In this document: positions 42,283 through 49,994 of the stretch, in pieces
Layout: every line of letters begins with the position of its first letter
Numbering within the stretch: the stretch's first letter is position 1
NCBI GenBank assembly: GCA_903970125.1
Contig: CAJCHW010000212.1
Span: 1-50,827, forward strand
Direction of reading: 5' to 3'
Source of the DNA: Chlamydiota bacterium
GTDB lineage: Bacteria; Actinomycetota; Thermoleophilia; Solirubrobacterales; Solirubrobacteraceae
Length of the DNA stretch: 50,827 nucleotides
Program-made: the position numbers and the translations under genes
Notes under the pieces: model-generated
What the model saw: only the letters and a program-made list of their open reading frames with translations
The model's database searches: none
Told to the model about the DNA's origin: nothing

Positions 42283-43154
42283 CGGGGGCGCGGGTAACGG
42301 TCGGCCGGGTTGGACGGGTGACCGTCGGCCGGGTCGGGCGGGTCATGGCCGGGCGCTGGTGTTGGGCGGCCCGGGCGATAGGCCTTGCCGCGGCGGCATC
42401 CTTGCTGTGCGCGTGTGGGGTCAAACAGGAGGCGGTCAAGGCGCCCGCGGTCAGGTTGTTCAGCGTGACACTGGGAGGCGCACCGAATGCCTTTGACGGC
42501 GCTCTGTACAGCGCAATCGCCCATGGCCAACTGCATGCGGCGGGACTTTCCGTGACCGTGCTGCAGGCCCCCGCAAGCGCGCAAGCACTGCAGGAACTTG
42601 CGGCAGGCACTACGGACATGGCTGTCGCCGATCAGTCCCAGCTGCTGCTCGCGCGCGATCAGGGACTGCGCCTGGTGGCGATCGCAGCGCTTGGCGAGCA
42701 ACCCCTGGGGGCGCAGCTGGAACACGCGGGCAGCGCCGCCGAAACGAGCGAGGCGGCACTCGCCAAGCGTGCGGGCAGCGGCGGGATTCCAGCCACCGAA
42801 GACGTCGTGCTCGTGGTGCGCGTGCGCCAAGCCGAGGACGAAGGCGAAAACCTGCGCGCGTTCATGCAAGCGCTCACAGACGCTTTTGCCGAAGTTCGCA
42901 CGGACCCCGCGCAGGCGGCGGCGCTGGTTGTGGCAGCGACGCACACTCGCCATCCCCGCGCCCAGGGGCAGGCGATCACACGCGCGCTCTCAGCCCTCCC
43001 CGCGCCGACAAGCGGCGCGCCGTACGGCTACCAGACGGCCACCAGCTGGGAAGCGTTCGCGCGCTGGATGTACGTGGCGGGCTTGCTTCACACCGACCCC
43101 ACAAGCCTCAGCCAGCCATACACAGACGAGTATCTCGCCGGTCAGGGAGTCTGA
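42279..43154 (+). CDS. ABC transporter substrate-binding lipoprotein (NMT1/THI5-like), apparently lacking its central region
   Basis: From the GTG at 42279 the leader ends in LLCAC, a lipobox with the lipidated Cys near residue 47; the ATG at 42345 is an alternative. The N-terminal lobe is recognisable (APNAFDGALYSAIAHGQL, ELAAGTTDMAVADQSQLLLA), as is the C-terminal part (LVVRVRQAEDEG, LRAFMQALTDAF, PYGYQTATSWEAFARWMY). Between VAIAALGEQPL and ATEDVVLVVRV only some 35 residues remain, where relatives carry roughly a hundred that hold the second lobe and its hinge. The gene is in frame and coupled to the permease. Substrate is unknown, and ligand binding may be impaired or altered. Confidence 0.82.
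   Translation: MTGARVTVGRVGRVTVGRVGRVMAGRWCWAARAIGLAAAASLLCACGVKQEAVKAPAVRLFSVTLGGAPNAFDGALYSAIAHGQLHAAGLSVTVLQAPASAQALQELAAGTTDMAVADQSQLLLARDQGLRLVAIAALGEQPLGAQLEHAGSAAETSEAALAKRAGSGGIPATEDVVLVVRVRQAEDEGENLRAFMQALTDAFAEVRTDPAQAAALVVAATHTRHPRAQGQAITRALSALPAPTSGAPYGYQTATSWEAFARWMYVAGLLHTDPTSLSQPYTDEYLAGQGV
42291..42338 (+). repeat. 24-bp imperfect tandem repeat in the lipoprotein leader
   Basis: Two units of 24 bases (42291-42314 and 42315-42338), alike at most positions, encode RVTVGRVG twice ahead of the hydrophobic signal core. This lengthens the positively charged n-region if the upstream GTG is used. Confidence 0.75.
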
Positions 43155-43190
43155 GCGCCGCCGGCCACATGCGCCCGGCCACAGACGCCT

Positions 43191-43240
43191 GGCGGCCTGG
43201 CGGCGGGGCGGCGGGGCGGCGGGGCGGCCGGCCGCGGGGC
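43191..43240 (+). repeat. G-rich tract with three 8-bp units, possible G-quadruplex
   Basis: GGCGGGGC occurs three times head to tail (43202-43225), followed by a fourth GGGG run at 43236-43239, between the convergent ends at 43154 and 43245. Four G-runs on one strand could fold into a quadruplex, although the last loop is long. Confidence 0.6.
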
Positions 43241-43244
43241 CCCG

Positions 43245-43589
43245 CTAGGAACCGCGTCGCTCCAGCAGGTGCACGTCCACGAGCAGCGAGCGGCTGGCGA
43301 CAATTTGCAGGCGCTCGGCGCTCTTGGCACTGCCAGAGCGGCGGCGCAGCGGCCCGCGTCGCCGGGCCGGAGCCAATACTGGGGTGCGGCGGCGGCGCAG
43401 GATGCCCACTACAGCGGCGCCCGCGGCAAACGAGCCGGCGGCGACTGCGGGCAGCACGGTGGCCGGTGCCAACGCCCTGCCGGGCCGCACCAGCGCAGCC
43501 GAGGCAGCAGACACGGGCGTCACGGCCGACGCACCCGTCACGCGCGACAGGGCCAGTGCCTGACCATTTGAATGCACACGATCTTCCAC
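43245..43589 (-). CDS. Small single-pass membrane protein of unknown function
   Basis: The 114-residue product (from the GTG at 43589) has one hydrophobic segment (ATVLPAVAAGSFAAGAAVVG, about residues 42-61). A basic stretch RRRRTPVLAPARRR follows, then a compact end ERLQIVASRSLLVDVHLLERR. That last segment resembles, only loosely, the C-terminal beta region of FliO-like membrane-anchored proteins. TACACT ends eight bases before this GTG, favouring it over the GTG at 43595. No partner in the neighbourhood explains it. Moderate confidence that it is a real gene, low for any function. Confidence 0.55.
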   Translation of the reverse strand: MEDRVHSNGQALALSRVTGASAVTPVSAASAALVRPGRALAPATVLPAVAAGSFAAGAAVVGILRRRRTPVLAPARRRGPLRRRSGSAKSAERLQIVASRSLLVDVHLLERRGS

Positions 43590-43597
43590 GCGCACGC

Positions 43598-43603
43598 AGT
43601 GTA
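43598..43603 (-). promoter_or_regulatory. Candidate -10 box abutting the start at 43589
   Basis: On the minus strand TACACT is followed by eight bases and a GTG at 43589, the same geometry as before several other genes in the window. A -35 box is not evident. Confidence 0.35.
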
Positions 43604-43668
43604 AGGGTCACACCGGCGCCCTTGAGGCGGCGCCTCGAGCCGGCGGCGGCCGGCGGCCGGCGGCGCGG

Positions 43669-44814
43669 CTAGATGCCCAGCAACCGCTCGTACATGCGGT
43701 AGCGCTTGGCCACGCGCGAGCCCATCGCTTCCATGGCCCTGTTCATGGGCGTGTTGGTCTCAAGTATCCAGCCACAAAGACCGTGCTTCTGGGGGGTGCG
43801 CTCGGCGGTGTTGAAGTGCTCGACGTAGAGCAGAGCGGCAACGCCAGTGTGCTGGTACTCCGGCTTGACACCCAGAAAGCCCACGCGAATCCAGGTCATG
43901 ATCTTGGCCTTGCGCAGGAAGTACCACCAGCCCAGGGGCAGGACCTTGCCGTTCATCTTGCGGGCAACCTGGTTTAGGTCGGGGACGGTGATCGCGAGCC
44001 CCACGATCTCGCCCGTGTCCTTGCGCTCGGCCACCATGAACCAGTTCTTGTCAAAGGCAAGCTGGAGTTCCTGCGCGTAGGCATCGAGGTCCTGCTTGGA
44101 GTACGGCACGAACCCCCAGTGATCTGACCACGCGGCGTTGTAGACCTCGGCAAAGCCATCGAGATCGCGGCGCAAATGCAAGCGGCTCATGCGCCGCAGC
44201 TGGATCCCGTGCTCGCTTTCGGCCTTCTCGGCCAGCTCGAAGAGCACGGGCAAGGTGTTGTTGCGGTCCGACACGTCGATCTCCCACACGAACATGTCCA
44301 CGGCCTTGGCCATGCCGTCCTGCTCAAGCAGCCGCTGATAGTAGGGCGGCTGCCACGGTTCGAGGATGAGTGCGGGCGCGTCGAAGCCCTCGACGAGCAC
44401 GCCGGCGCCGTCGTTGACCGTGAACTCCGCTGGACCGACCATGCGCTCGCACTGGCGTGCGCCGAGCCACTGTGCGGCGGCGTCGAGCAGCGCGTGCACG
44501 ACCTCCTGGTCCTCCTCGAACTCCAGAAAGCCAAACCAGCCCCAGACGGCGCCGTGGTACTCGTTGTAGGAGTGGTCGATGTGCGCGGTGATCCGCCCCA
44601 CCACGCGGGCTGAGTCACCGTCCGTGCGCCACGCCAGAAAGTACTCCGCCTCGCCGTGCTTGAAGAAGGCGTTCATGCGGCGGTTGAGAAACAGCCGCCG
44701 CTCGAGCTTCAGCGGTGGCACCCACTGGGGGTGGTTAGCATGCAGGCGGAAGGGCAGGTCGATGAATCGCCGTAGATCCCGCCTGCCGGAGACAGCTCTC
44801 ACCTGCACACTCAC
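43669..44814 (-). CDS. YghO-like GNAT acyltransferase (bacterial ceramide synthase-like candidate)
   Basis: This 381-residue protein has the FIDLPFRLHANHPQWVPPL opening and WGWFGFLEFEEDQEV, followed by GPAEFTVNDGAGVLVEGFD and a C-terminal acetyltransferase-like half with GFLGVKPEYQHTGVAALLY. This is the YghO-type GNAT family. Members next to serine palmitoyltransferase genes have been identified as bacterial ceramide synthases that N-acylate the long-chain base. Here the divergent neighbour, 16 bases away, encodes an alpha-oxoamine synthase, the enzyme type that would make that base. A ceramide role is therefore a reasoned inference, not something the sequence proves. The start is GTG at 44814. 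Confidence 0.75.
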   Translation of the reverse strand: MSVQVRAVSGRRDLRRFIDLPFRLHANHPQWVPPLKLERRLFLNRRMNAFFKHGEAEYFLAWRTDGDSARVVGRITAHIDHSYNEYHGAVWGWFGFLEFEEDQEVVHALLDAAAQWLGARQCERMVGPAEFTVNDGAGVLVEGFDAPALILEPWQPPYYQRLLEQDGMAKAVDMFVWEIDVSDRNNTLPVLFELAEKAESEHGIQLRRMSRLHLRRDLDGFAEVYNAAWSDHWGFVPYSKQDLDAYAQELQLAFDKNWFMVAERKDTGEIVGLAITVPDLNQVARKMNGKVLPLGWWYFLRKAKIMTWIRVGFLGVKPEYQHTGVAALLYVEHFNTAERTPQKHGLCGWILETNTPMNRAMEAMGSRVAKRYRMYERLLGI

Positions 44815-44830
44815 GGATCGGGCACCTTAC

Positions 44831-46240
44831 ATGCCAACAACCGCTGCCGCCTCCACCCCACAGGCTCCAACTGCGCCTGCACCCTCCGCGACCTCCGCAA
44901 AGCTCCCGGACGTGTTCGCGAAGGTCCACGGCCACGAGCGCGAAGCGGTTCTGACCGCCGCACGGGCCGCGGGCATTCTGCCGTACTGGCACGTGGTCAG
45001 CTCTCCCGCGCGCGGGGTCGTGGAGATGGAGGGGGCGCAGCGGATCATGCTGGGCTCAAACAACTACCTGGGCCTCACAGACGACCCGCGGGTGATCGCG
45101 GGGGCGCAGCAGGCCCTGTATGACTACGGCACAGGCTTGACGGGCTCGCGCCTGCTCAACGGGACAACGCCGCTGCACCTGGAACTCGAGCGCGAGCTGG
45201 CTCAGTGGATGGGCACCGAGGACGCACTCGTGTTCACCACGGGCCACCAGGCCAACGTGGGCACGCTGGGGACGCTGCTCACCGCCGCTGACACGGTGAT
45301 CGTGGACTCCGGCGACCACGCATCGATCCTCGACGGTTGCATCATCTCGCGCGCCAAGCTCCGCCCCTTTCGCCACAACCGCCTGGACAAGCTCGAGAAG
45401 ATGCTTGACCGGGCAGGCGCCGACGGCGGCGGCGTGCTCGTGGTCGTCGACGGGGTGTTCTCGATGGAGGGCGACATCGCGCCCCTGGCCGACATATGCG
45501 AGCTGTGCGAGCGCTACGGCGCCCGCTTGATGGTCGATGAGGCACACGGCGTAGGCGTGCTCGGGGCCCGCGGCGCCGGCTGCTCGGAGCTTCTGGGAGT
45601 CGAGACGCGCGTGGACCTGCGCATGGGCACGTTCTCCAAATCGCTCGCCTCATGTGGGGGCTTCATCGCGGGCCAGTCGGACGTGATCGATTACCTGCGC
45701 ATCTACTCGCGCCCCTTCCTCTTTACGGCCTCCGGTGTGCCCGCCGCCGTTGGTGCGGCGCTGGCGGCGCTGCGGGTCATGCGGTCCAACGACGGTCCCA
45801 AGCTGTTCGAAAGGCTGCTTGACAACGCGTGGTACCTGCACGACGGGCTGCACGAACTGGGATTCGCGGTGGTGGCGCCACAGGCGTTGCCGGCTTCAGG
45901 GCTCGGTGGTGCCGGCGCCGCCGGTGGCAACAGCGCGGCCAAAGCACCGGGCGTCCGCGTCGATGCCGCGGGTGCAGCCACCATCGTCACGCCAATCGTC
46001 CCAGTGCTCGTGGGCGACGACTGGAAAGCCGGCTTGCTCTGGCGCGCGCTGTATGACGCAGGGGTGTTCGTCAACACCGCCATCCACCCCAGCGTCCCGC
46101 CCGGTGGTGCTTTACTGCGAACGAGCGTGATGGCCAGCCACGACCGCGCCACGCTGTCGCGCGCACTTGAGATCTTCGCCGCAATCAAGGATCGCTTCGA
46201 GGCCGAGCACGGACCCCTGCCGGCCGACGCAGGACACTGA
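44831..46240 (+). CDS. Alpha-oxoamine synthase (serine palmitoyltransferase / KBL / BioF type)
   Basis: This 469-residue PLP enzyme condenses an amino acid with an acyl-CoA. GSNNYLGLTDDPRV, TGSRLLNGTTPLHLELE, VFTTGHQANVG, DSGDHASILDGC, MVDEAHGVGVLG and the PLP-lysine motif TFSKSLASCGGF near residue 269 are all in place. The family includes BioF, glycine C-acetyltransferase and serine palmitoyltransferase. The neighbouring YghO-like GNAT protein favours a serine palmitoyltransferase-like role, while no biotin gene is nearby. The ATG at 44831 precedes a Pro/Ala/Thr-rich lead; a frame upstream is open but overlaps the divergent gene. A Gly/Ala-rich insert (about 358-372) is unusual. Confidence 0.88.
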   Translation: MPTTAAASTPQAPTAPAPSATSAKLPDVFAKVHGHEREAVLTAARAAGILPYWHVVSSPARGVVEMEGAQRIMLGSNNYLGLTDDPRVIAGAQQALYDYGTGLTGSRLLNGTTPLHLELERELAQWMGTEDALVFTTGHQANVGTLGTLLTAADTVIVDSGDHASILDGCIISRAKLRPFRHNRLDKLEKMLDRAGADGGGVLVVVDGVFSMEGDIAPLADICELCERYGARLMVDEAHGVGVLGARGAGCSELLGVETRVDLRMGTFSKSLASCGGFIAGQSDVIDYLRIYSRPFLFTASGVPAAVGAALAALRVMRSNDGPKLFERLLDNAWYLHDGLHELGFAVVAPQALPASGLGGAGAAGGNSAAKAPGVRVDAAGAATIVTPIVPVLVGDDWKAGLLWRALYDAGVFVNTAIHPSVPPGGALLRTSVMASHDRATLSRALEIFAAIKDRFEAEHGPLPADAGH

Positions 46241-46607
46241 CCGGCGCCGACCACTGGCGAGCATCGCGGTCGATCGCCGGGCCGGTGTCGCCGGGCCGGT
46301 GAGCCGTCCCGCTCTTGTCCGTTTTTTCACAAGCGGGTCACAACTACGAAAAACGCGCTGAGAGCGCACGAACGAGTGGCCGCGCAGTTGACCGCTCGCG
46401 CCCGCTTGCATAGGTTCGTCAATGAGCGTTGCGCCTGTCTCACCGGTGTCGCTCGCAACCCCCAGCTGGCGCGTAGGGCGTGCGTTGAGGCGCTCCCGCG
46501 ACTAGGTGGTTGGCACCGGGTGGGTCCAGCGGACGCGTTTCTCGTCAATACCCAAGGGATATGTGCGTCGGCTCTCACCGACGGCACTTCAGGGGAGTGA
46601 ACTCAAA
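46241..46607 (+). promoter_or_regulatory. 367-bp intergenic region with a sigma-70-type promoter
   Basis: The region holds TTGACC (46388-46393), a 17-base gap and TAGGTT (46411-46416), the best-matching promoter in the window. It predicts a start near 46423 and a leader of about 185 bases before the ATG at 46608. Upstream, a repeated CGCCGGGCCGGTG pair and a CCCGCT...AGCGGG inverted repeat with a T-run in its loop follow the oxoamine synthase gene. I see no tRNA and no riboswitch I can name. A short open frame (46376-46600) looks like chance. Confidence 0.55.
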
Positions 46608-47126
46608 ATGACCGCGATAGCGACGATAGCCCCTGCCGATTCTCAGCACACAGATTCGGCCGGCCTCCAGCCCGCAACGGCCAGCGACCATCGCCAGCCC
46701 ATAACCAACGTTCACGGGGAAGATCGGTCCCAGTCGTCCTGTGGAGGCGACTCCGAGCGCCAGTACATGCGTGCTCTTGAGCGCGCCAATGAGGTGCGAA
46801 TTGCACGCGCAGAGCTCAAGCGCAAAGTGGCCGCGGGCACGGTCGATGTTGCCCAGATCGTCGTCAACTGCCCCTGGGAGGCCGAGAGCATGGCTGTCGC
46901 GGACCTGCTCACGAGCCAGCGCCGCTGGGGCCACACACGCTGTCGCAAGCTGCTCGCCCGGGTGCCAATCTCAGAGCGAAAGACACTGGGCTCGATGACC
47001 GAGCGCCAGCGCTCCACGCTTGTGGCGCTTTTGGCCGATGCCGGCGCGTGCGACTCCTCGAGGTTTGTGGGGGCCAGTGTCACCAGCCCCCGCCTAACCA
47101 GCTCGCCTGAACCAGCCCTCGCCTGA
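46608..47126 (+). CDS. Actinobacterial IHF-like DNA-binding protein
   Basis: The conserved core (about residues 55-145) reads ALERANEVRIARAELKRKVA, CPWEAESMAVADLLTSQRR, WGHTRCRKLLARV and GSMTERQRSTLVALL. It corresponds to the helical domain and helix-two-turn-helix of the mycobacterial integration host factor family, which bends DNA and shapes the nucleoid. The first 50 residues are polar and unstructured, longer than in mycobacterial proteins. AGGGGAG lies ten bases before the ATG at 46608. The last 33 bases overlap the convergent exporter gene, and a 16-base repeat spans the stop. Confidence 0.85.
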   Translation: MTAIATIAPADSQHTDSAGLQPATASDHRQPITNVHGEDRSQSSCGGDSERQYMRALERANEVRIARAELKRKVAAGTVDVAQIVVNCPWEAESMAVADLLTSQRRWGHTRCRKLLARVPISERKTLGSMTERQRSTLVALLADAGACDSSRFVGASVTSPRLTSSPEPALA

Positions 47127-49823
47127 ACCACGGGCAAGCCGCGGCAGCGATTTGCTGCCGCGGCTGACTGCCATCCGCTCGGTGAGCAGGAGCACGGAGG
47201 GCAGCACGAGCACGACGCCCACGAGCGACACCCCCAGATCCACCAGCGTGGCCAGTCCGAACTCCTGCAGCATGCGCACCTGGGAGAGAACAAGCACGGC
47301 AAAGCCGGCAATCGCGGTCACCGCCGAGGCCGCCACCGCCGCGCCCGTGCGTCTGAAGGTGGTGCGCAGCGCCTCAGCGGGGTCGCACCCCGCGAGGCGC
47401 TCCTGGCGGTAGCGCTCGGCCAGCAGCACACTCAGCTCCGTCGATATCGCGACGACCAAGCACGCCAGCCCACCGGACATCGGGTTGAGCGTGATGTGCG
47501 TGACAAAGAGCAACAGCCCCGACCAGCCGCTGGCGAGGATCACGGGTAATGCCGCGGCGACGGTCCTTCCAAGGTCGCCACCAAAAGCGCAAAGGAGGAT
47601 CACGGTGACCACGGCGAGGCTGATCAGCAGCGCCAGCGCGCGCTGGGATGTTGATGCGACATCGGAATCCGCCTGTGCTCCCAGGACCGCCAATCCCACC
47701 AGCCGAGCGCTCACGCCCCGCGGCGGATCAAGCAGCGAGCGCATCGTTTCGATCACCCGCTGCTGACGATCGAGTGAAATCAGGCGGATCCCGAACGCCA
47801 ACGTGGCGTAGTGCCTGTTAGCCGTGATCACGTTCTGGGCGAAGTACCGCGGGATCACCGCCAGCAGGCCGTCGATCTCTCTCGCCGACAGCTTGCCCTG
47901 CACCGACGCCCCTTCGCCTGTGCTTGATTCGTTGAACAGATCCGACAGCGAGAACGCGGGGCAGAGCGTGGCGGTGCTGCACGCCGGCCCAGCGCTTGAG
48001 GTAGCCCCGCTGTAGCCAAAGCGTTTGAGCACAGCGTTCTGGTAGGACGCCATCCACGCCACCACCGACGGCTTGGTCAGGTCGTCGCCGGTGAGGAGCA
48101 GGTCGATCTGTCCTCCCGAGCCCGTGTCATGCTCAAGCACCTTGAGGTTTTCCAGCGACTGCAGATTCTGGGGGACTAGCTTTGCCAGTTCGGTTTGCAC
48201 GGGCGTCTGCGTGGACAGCCCCCACCCCGCCGCCGCAAGCACCACGCCCACGCCCAGCACCGTCGCGGGGCGTCTGAATGCACCCCCCAAGGCACCTGTC
48301 TGCACAAGCGCGGGCAGCCGATTCTCACGCACAAGCTCGCCCGCCCCACGCCAGGCCGCCGCGAGCGTTGCACCCACGGTGCTTGCAGCGAAGCCCCCCG
48401 CGCTTGCCCATCTGCGCGGAGATCTGCGTGGAGCGCTCCCACGCGCGTGCCACAGCACGATCGCCGCCGAGCCCGCGGTCAACGCGCAGACAAACGCGAT
48501 CGCTATCCCCACGATGAGCAGCTCGGCAAATCCCCGCACCAAGGGCACGGGCGAGACGAGCAGCCCAAGCATCGCTCCTGCGCTCGCGAGCGCAGCGATT
48601 GCAACCGTGGGTGCTCCCGCAACCGCGGCCCTGCGCACCGCACGCGCCATATCGCCACCCTCGTCGGCGAGCTCCTCGTTGGTGCGCGATTGCAGCTGGA
48701 TGGCATAGTCCACGGACAGTCCCACGAGCACAGGGAGCACCGCCAGCGAGCCAAGGGTCAGCGAGCCGCCCACCAATGCCAGCGCTCCGAAAGTAAGCGC
48801 GCACGCCGCCAGTGCGAGCGCCAGTGCAAGCAGCGACGGTCGCGCTACAACGACCAGGCCGAGCACGCCGGCCATCACCACCACAACCGCCACCAGGAGC
48901 CACTCGATCGACCGCGTCAGCGAGCTTGTCAAGTCGGACACGATCACGGGCTCGCCCGTGACCAGGTAGCGCTCGCCGTGTTGCAGATGCCACTGCCCCA
49001 TCGCCACCGCTTCGCGTATGAGCCCTATTGCGGCCGTGCGCTGAGCTTCTGAGAGGCCCGCCTTCAGGCGCACCGAGACGAGCGCGGAGTCACGACTTGG
49101 GAACAGGTACGCGAAGCGTCCCTTCGGCGTCCCCGCACGCTCCGTCCGCGCAAACACGAGTGCGTTCACGAATTCGGCGTTGTTGAGCGCCGGTTCGGAC
49201 GTAAGCCCGTACTGGACCGCCAGCGCCGCCACTTCAGCGGCGTAAGCGCTCAGCGTCGCCTGGCGCGCCTGCTTGCCAAGCGCAAGCGCTTCTGGTTCCG
49301 AGAGACCACGCGCGAGCGCCTGCGCCACCACCGTCCGCTGCGCCGTGTCCCCCTGGGTTTCGCTGTCATGGCGCTCGCGCTTCAGCTGCCCATCGATCTC
49401 CGACGCCGCCTCGTTGATGAAAGTGCCCGGACCAAGCACCACCTTGACAGCGCCCGTGCGCTCCAGGCGGCCGCACGGTCCCTGACGCCCACCCTCCTTT
49501 GCCAGTGCCGCCTGCGGGACCCTTCCCGACAGGCAGCCCTCCAAGCCCAGCAGCCGCTCCAGATCCGAGCTCTGGAGCAGCTGCTGCAGGTTGCCCTGTA
49601 CGAGCACCTCGATCGGCTCTTCACCGAACCGCTCATAGAAGGTCTGCGTGGCGCGGTAGTCCGCGCTTGAGCTGCTCACGAACGTGTCCGTGGCGCCGCT
49701 CGGCGCGAGGGTGAGCGCGAGCACGGCGCCCACGAGCGCGAGCGCAGCCACCGCCACCACCACCAGCCTCGGTCGTGCTGCAGCCGCGCCGGCCACAGCA
49801 CCGAACAGTCCCCTGGCGCTCAC
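47094..49823 (-). CDS. MMPL/RND-superfamily transporter
   Basis: This 909-residue membrane protein has the RND duplication. Helix 1 is near residues 20-40, a large extracytoplasmic loop to about 290, then a bundle of helices with LPVLVGLSVDYAIQLQSR (the conserved Asp-Tyr of the proton relay). A second large loop (about 530-740) is followed by a second bundle in which the equivalent site reads LVVAISTELSVLLAERY. MMPL/HpnN-like proteins export lipids such as hopanoids, mycolates or glycolipids. The second relay site lacks the Asp, as in some family members. It starts at GTG 49823 and its end overlaps the IHF-like gene. A lipid cargo is an inference. Confidence 0.9.
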   Translation of the reverse strand: MSARGLFGAVAGAAAARPRLVVVAVAALALVGAVLALTLAPSGATDTFVSSSSADYRATQTFYERFGEEPIEVLVQGNLQQLLQSSDLERLLGLEGCLSGRVPQAALAKEGGRQGPCGRLERTGAVKVVLGPGTFINEAASEIDGQLKRERHDSETQGDTAQRTVVAQALARGLSEPEALALGKQARQATLSAYAAEVAALAVQYGLTSEPALNNAEFVNALVFARTERAGTPKGRFAYLFPSRDSALVSVRLKAGLSEAQRTAAIGLIREAVAMGQWHLQHGERYLVTGEPVIVSDLTSSLTRSIEWLLVAVVVVMAGVLGLVVVARPSLLALALALAACALTFGALALVGGSLTLGSLAVLPVLVGLSVDYAIQLQSRTNEELADEGGDMARAVRRAAVAGAPTVAIAALASAGAMLGLLVSPVPLVRGFAELLIVGIAIAFVCALTAGSAAIVLWHARGSAPRRSPRRWASAGGFAASTVGATLAAAWRGAGELVRENRLPALVQTGALGGAFRRPATVLGVGVVLAAAGWGLSTQTPVQTELAKLVPQNLQSLENLKVLEHDTGSGGQIDLLLTGDDLTKPSVVAWMASYQNAVLKRFGYSGATSSAGPACSTATLCPAFSLSDLFNESSTGEGASVQGKLSAREIDGLLAVIPRYFAQNVITANRHYATLAFGIRLISLDRQQRVIETMRSLLDPPRGVSARLVGLAVLGAQADSDVASTSQRALALLISLAVVTVILLCAFGGDLGRTVAAALPVILASGWSGLLLFVTHITLNPMSGGLACLVVAISTELSVLLAERYRQERLAGCDPAEALRTTFRRTGAAVAASAVTAIAGFAVLVLSQVRMLQEFGLATLVDLGVSLVGVVLVLPSVLLLTERMAVSRGSKSLPRLARGSGEGWFRRAG
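47102..47130 (+). repeat. 16-bp-period tandem repeat across the IHF-like stop codon
   Basis: CTCGCCTGAACCA occurs at 47102-47114 and again at 47118-47130. The second copy contains the TGA of the IHF-like gene, and the whole lies inside the 3' end of the convergent MMPL gene. Confidence 0.85.
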
Positions 49824-49994
49824 GGCGCTGAGGCTAATGGACGCCAGCGACGGCGCGGACGTCCGTTGTGGTCGTGGCGTCTGTGACTAAAGCCCTTGCC
49901 TGCCGCTGCCGAAGCATGCCGCGTCGGCCGTCTTGAGTAAATGGACTCCCGGCTCGCAGCCCAAACAACCCGGCACATCGGAGCGCGAACGGAA

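Noticed and set aside
46313-46345. Possible intrinsic terminator after the oxoamine synthase gene
   Set aside because: An inverted repeat CCCGCT...AGCGGG exists, but the T-run is in the loop rather than after the stem and the arms are interrupted.
46376-46600. Possible 74-residue gene upstream of the IHF-like gene
   Set aside because: It begins at GTG without a ribosome-binding site, lies across the predicted promoter and leader, and has no recognisable sequence.
47094-49823. Split of the MMPL protein into two genes or a frameshift
   Set aside because: The frame is continuous and both halves of the RND duplication are complete.
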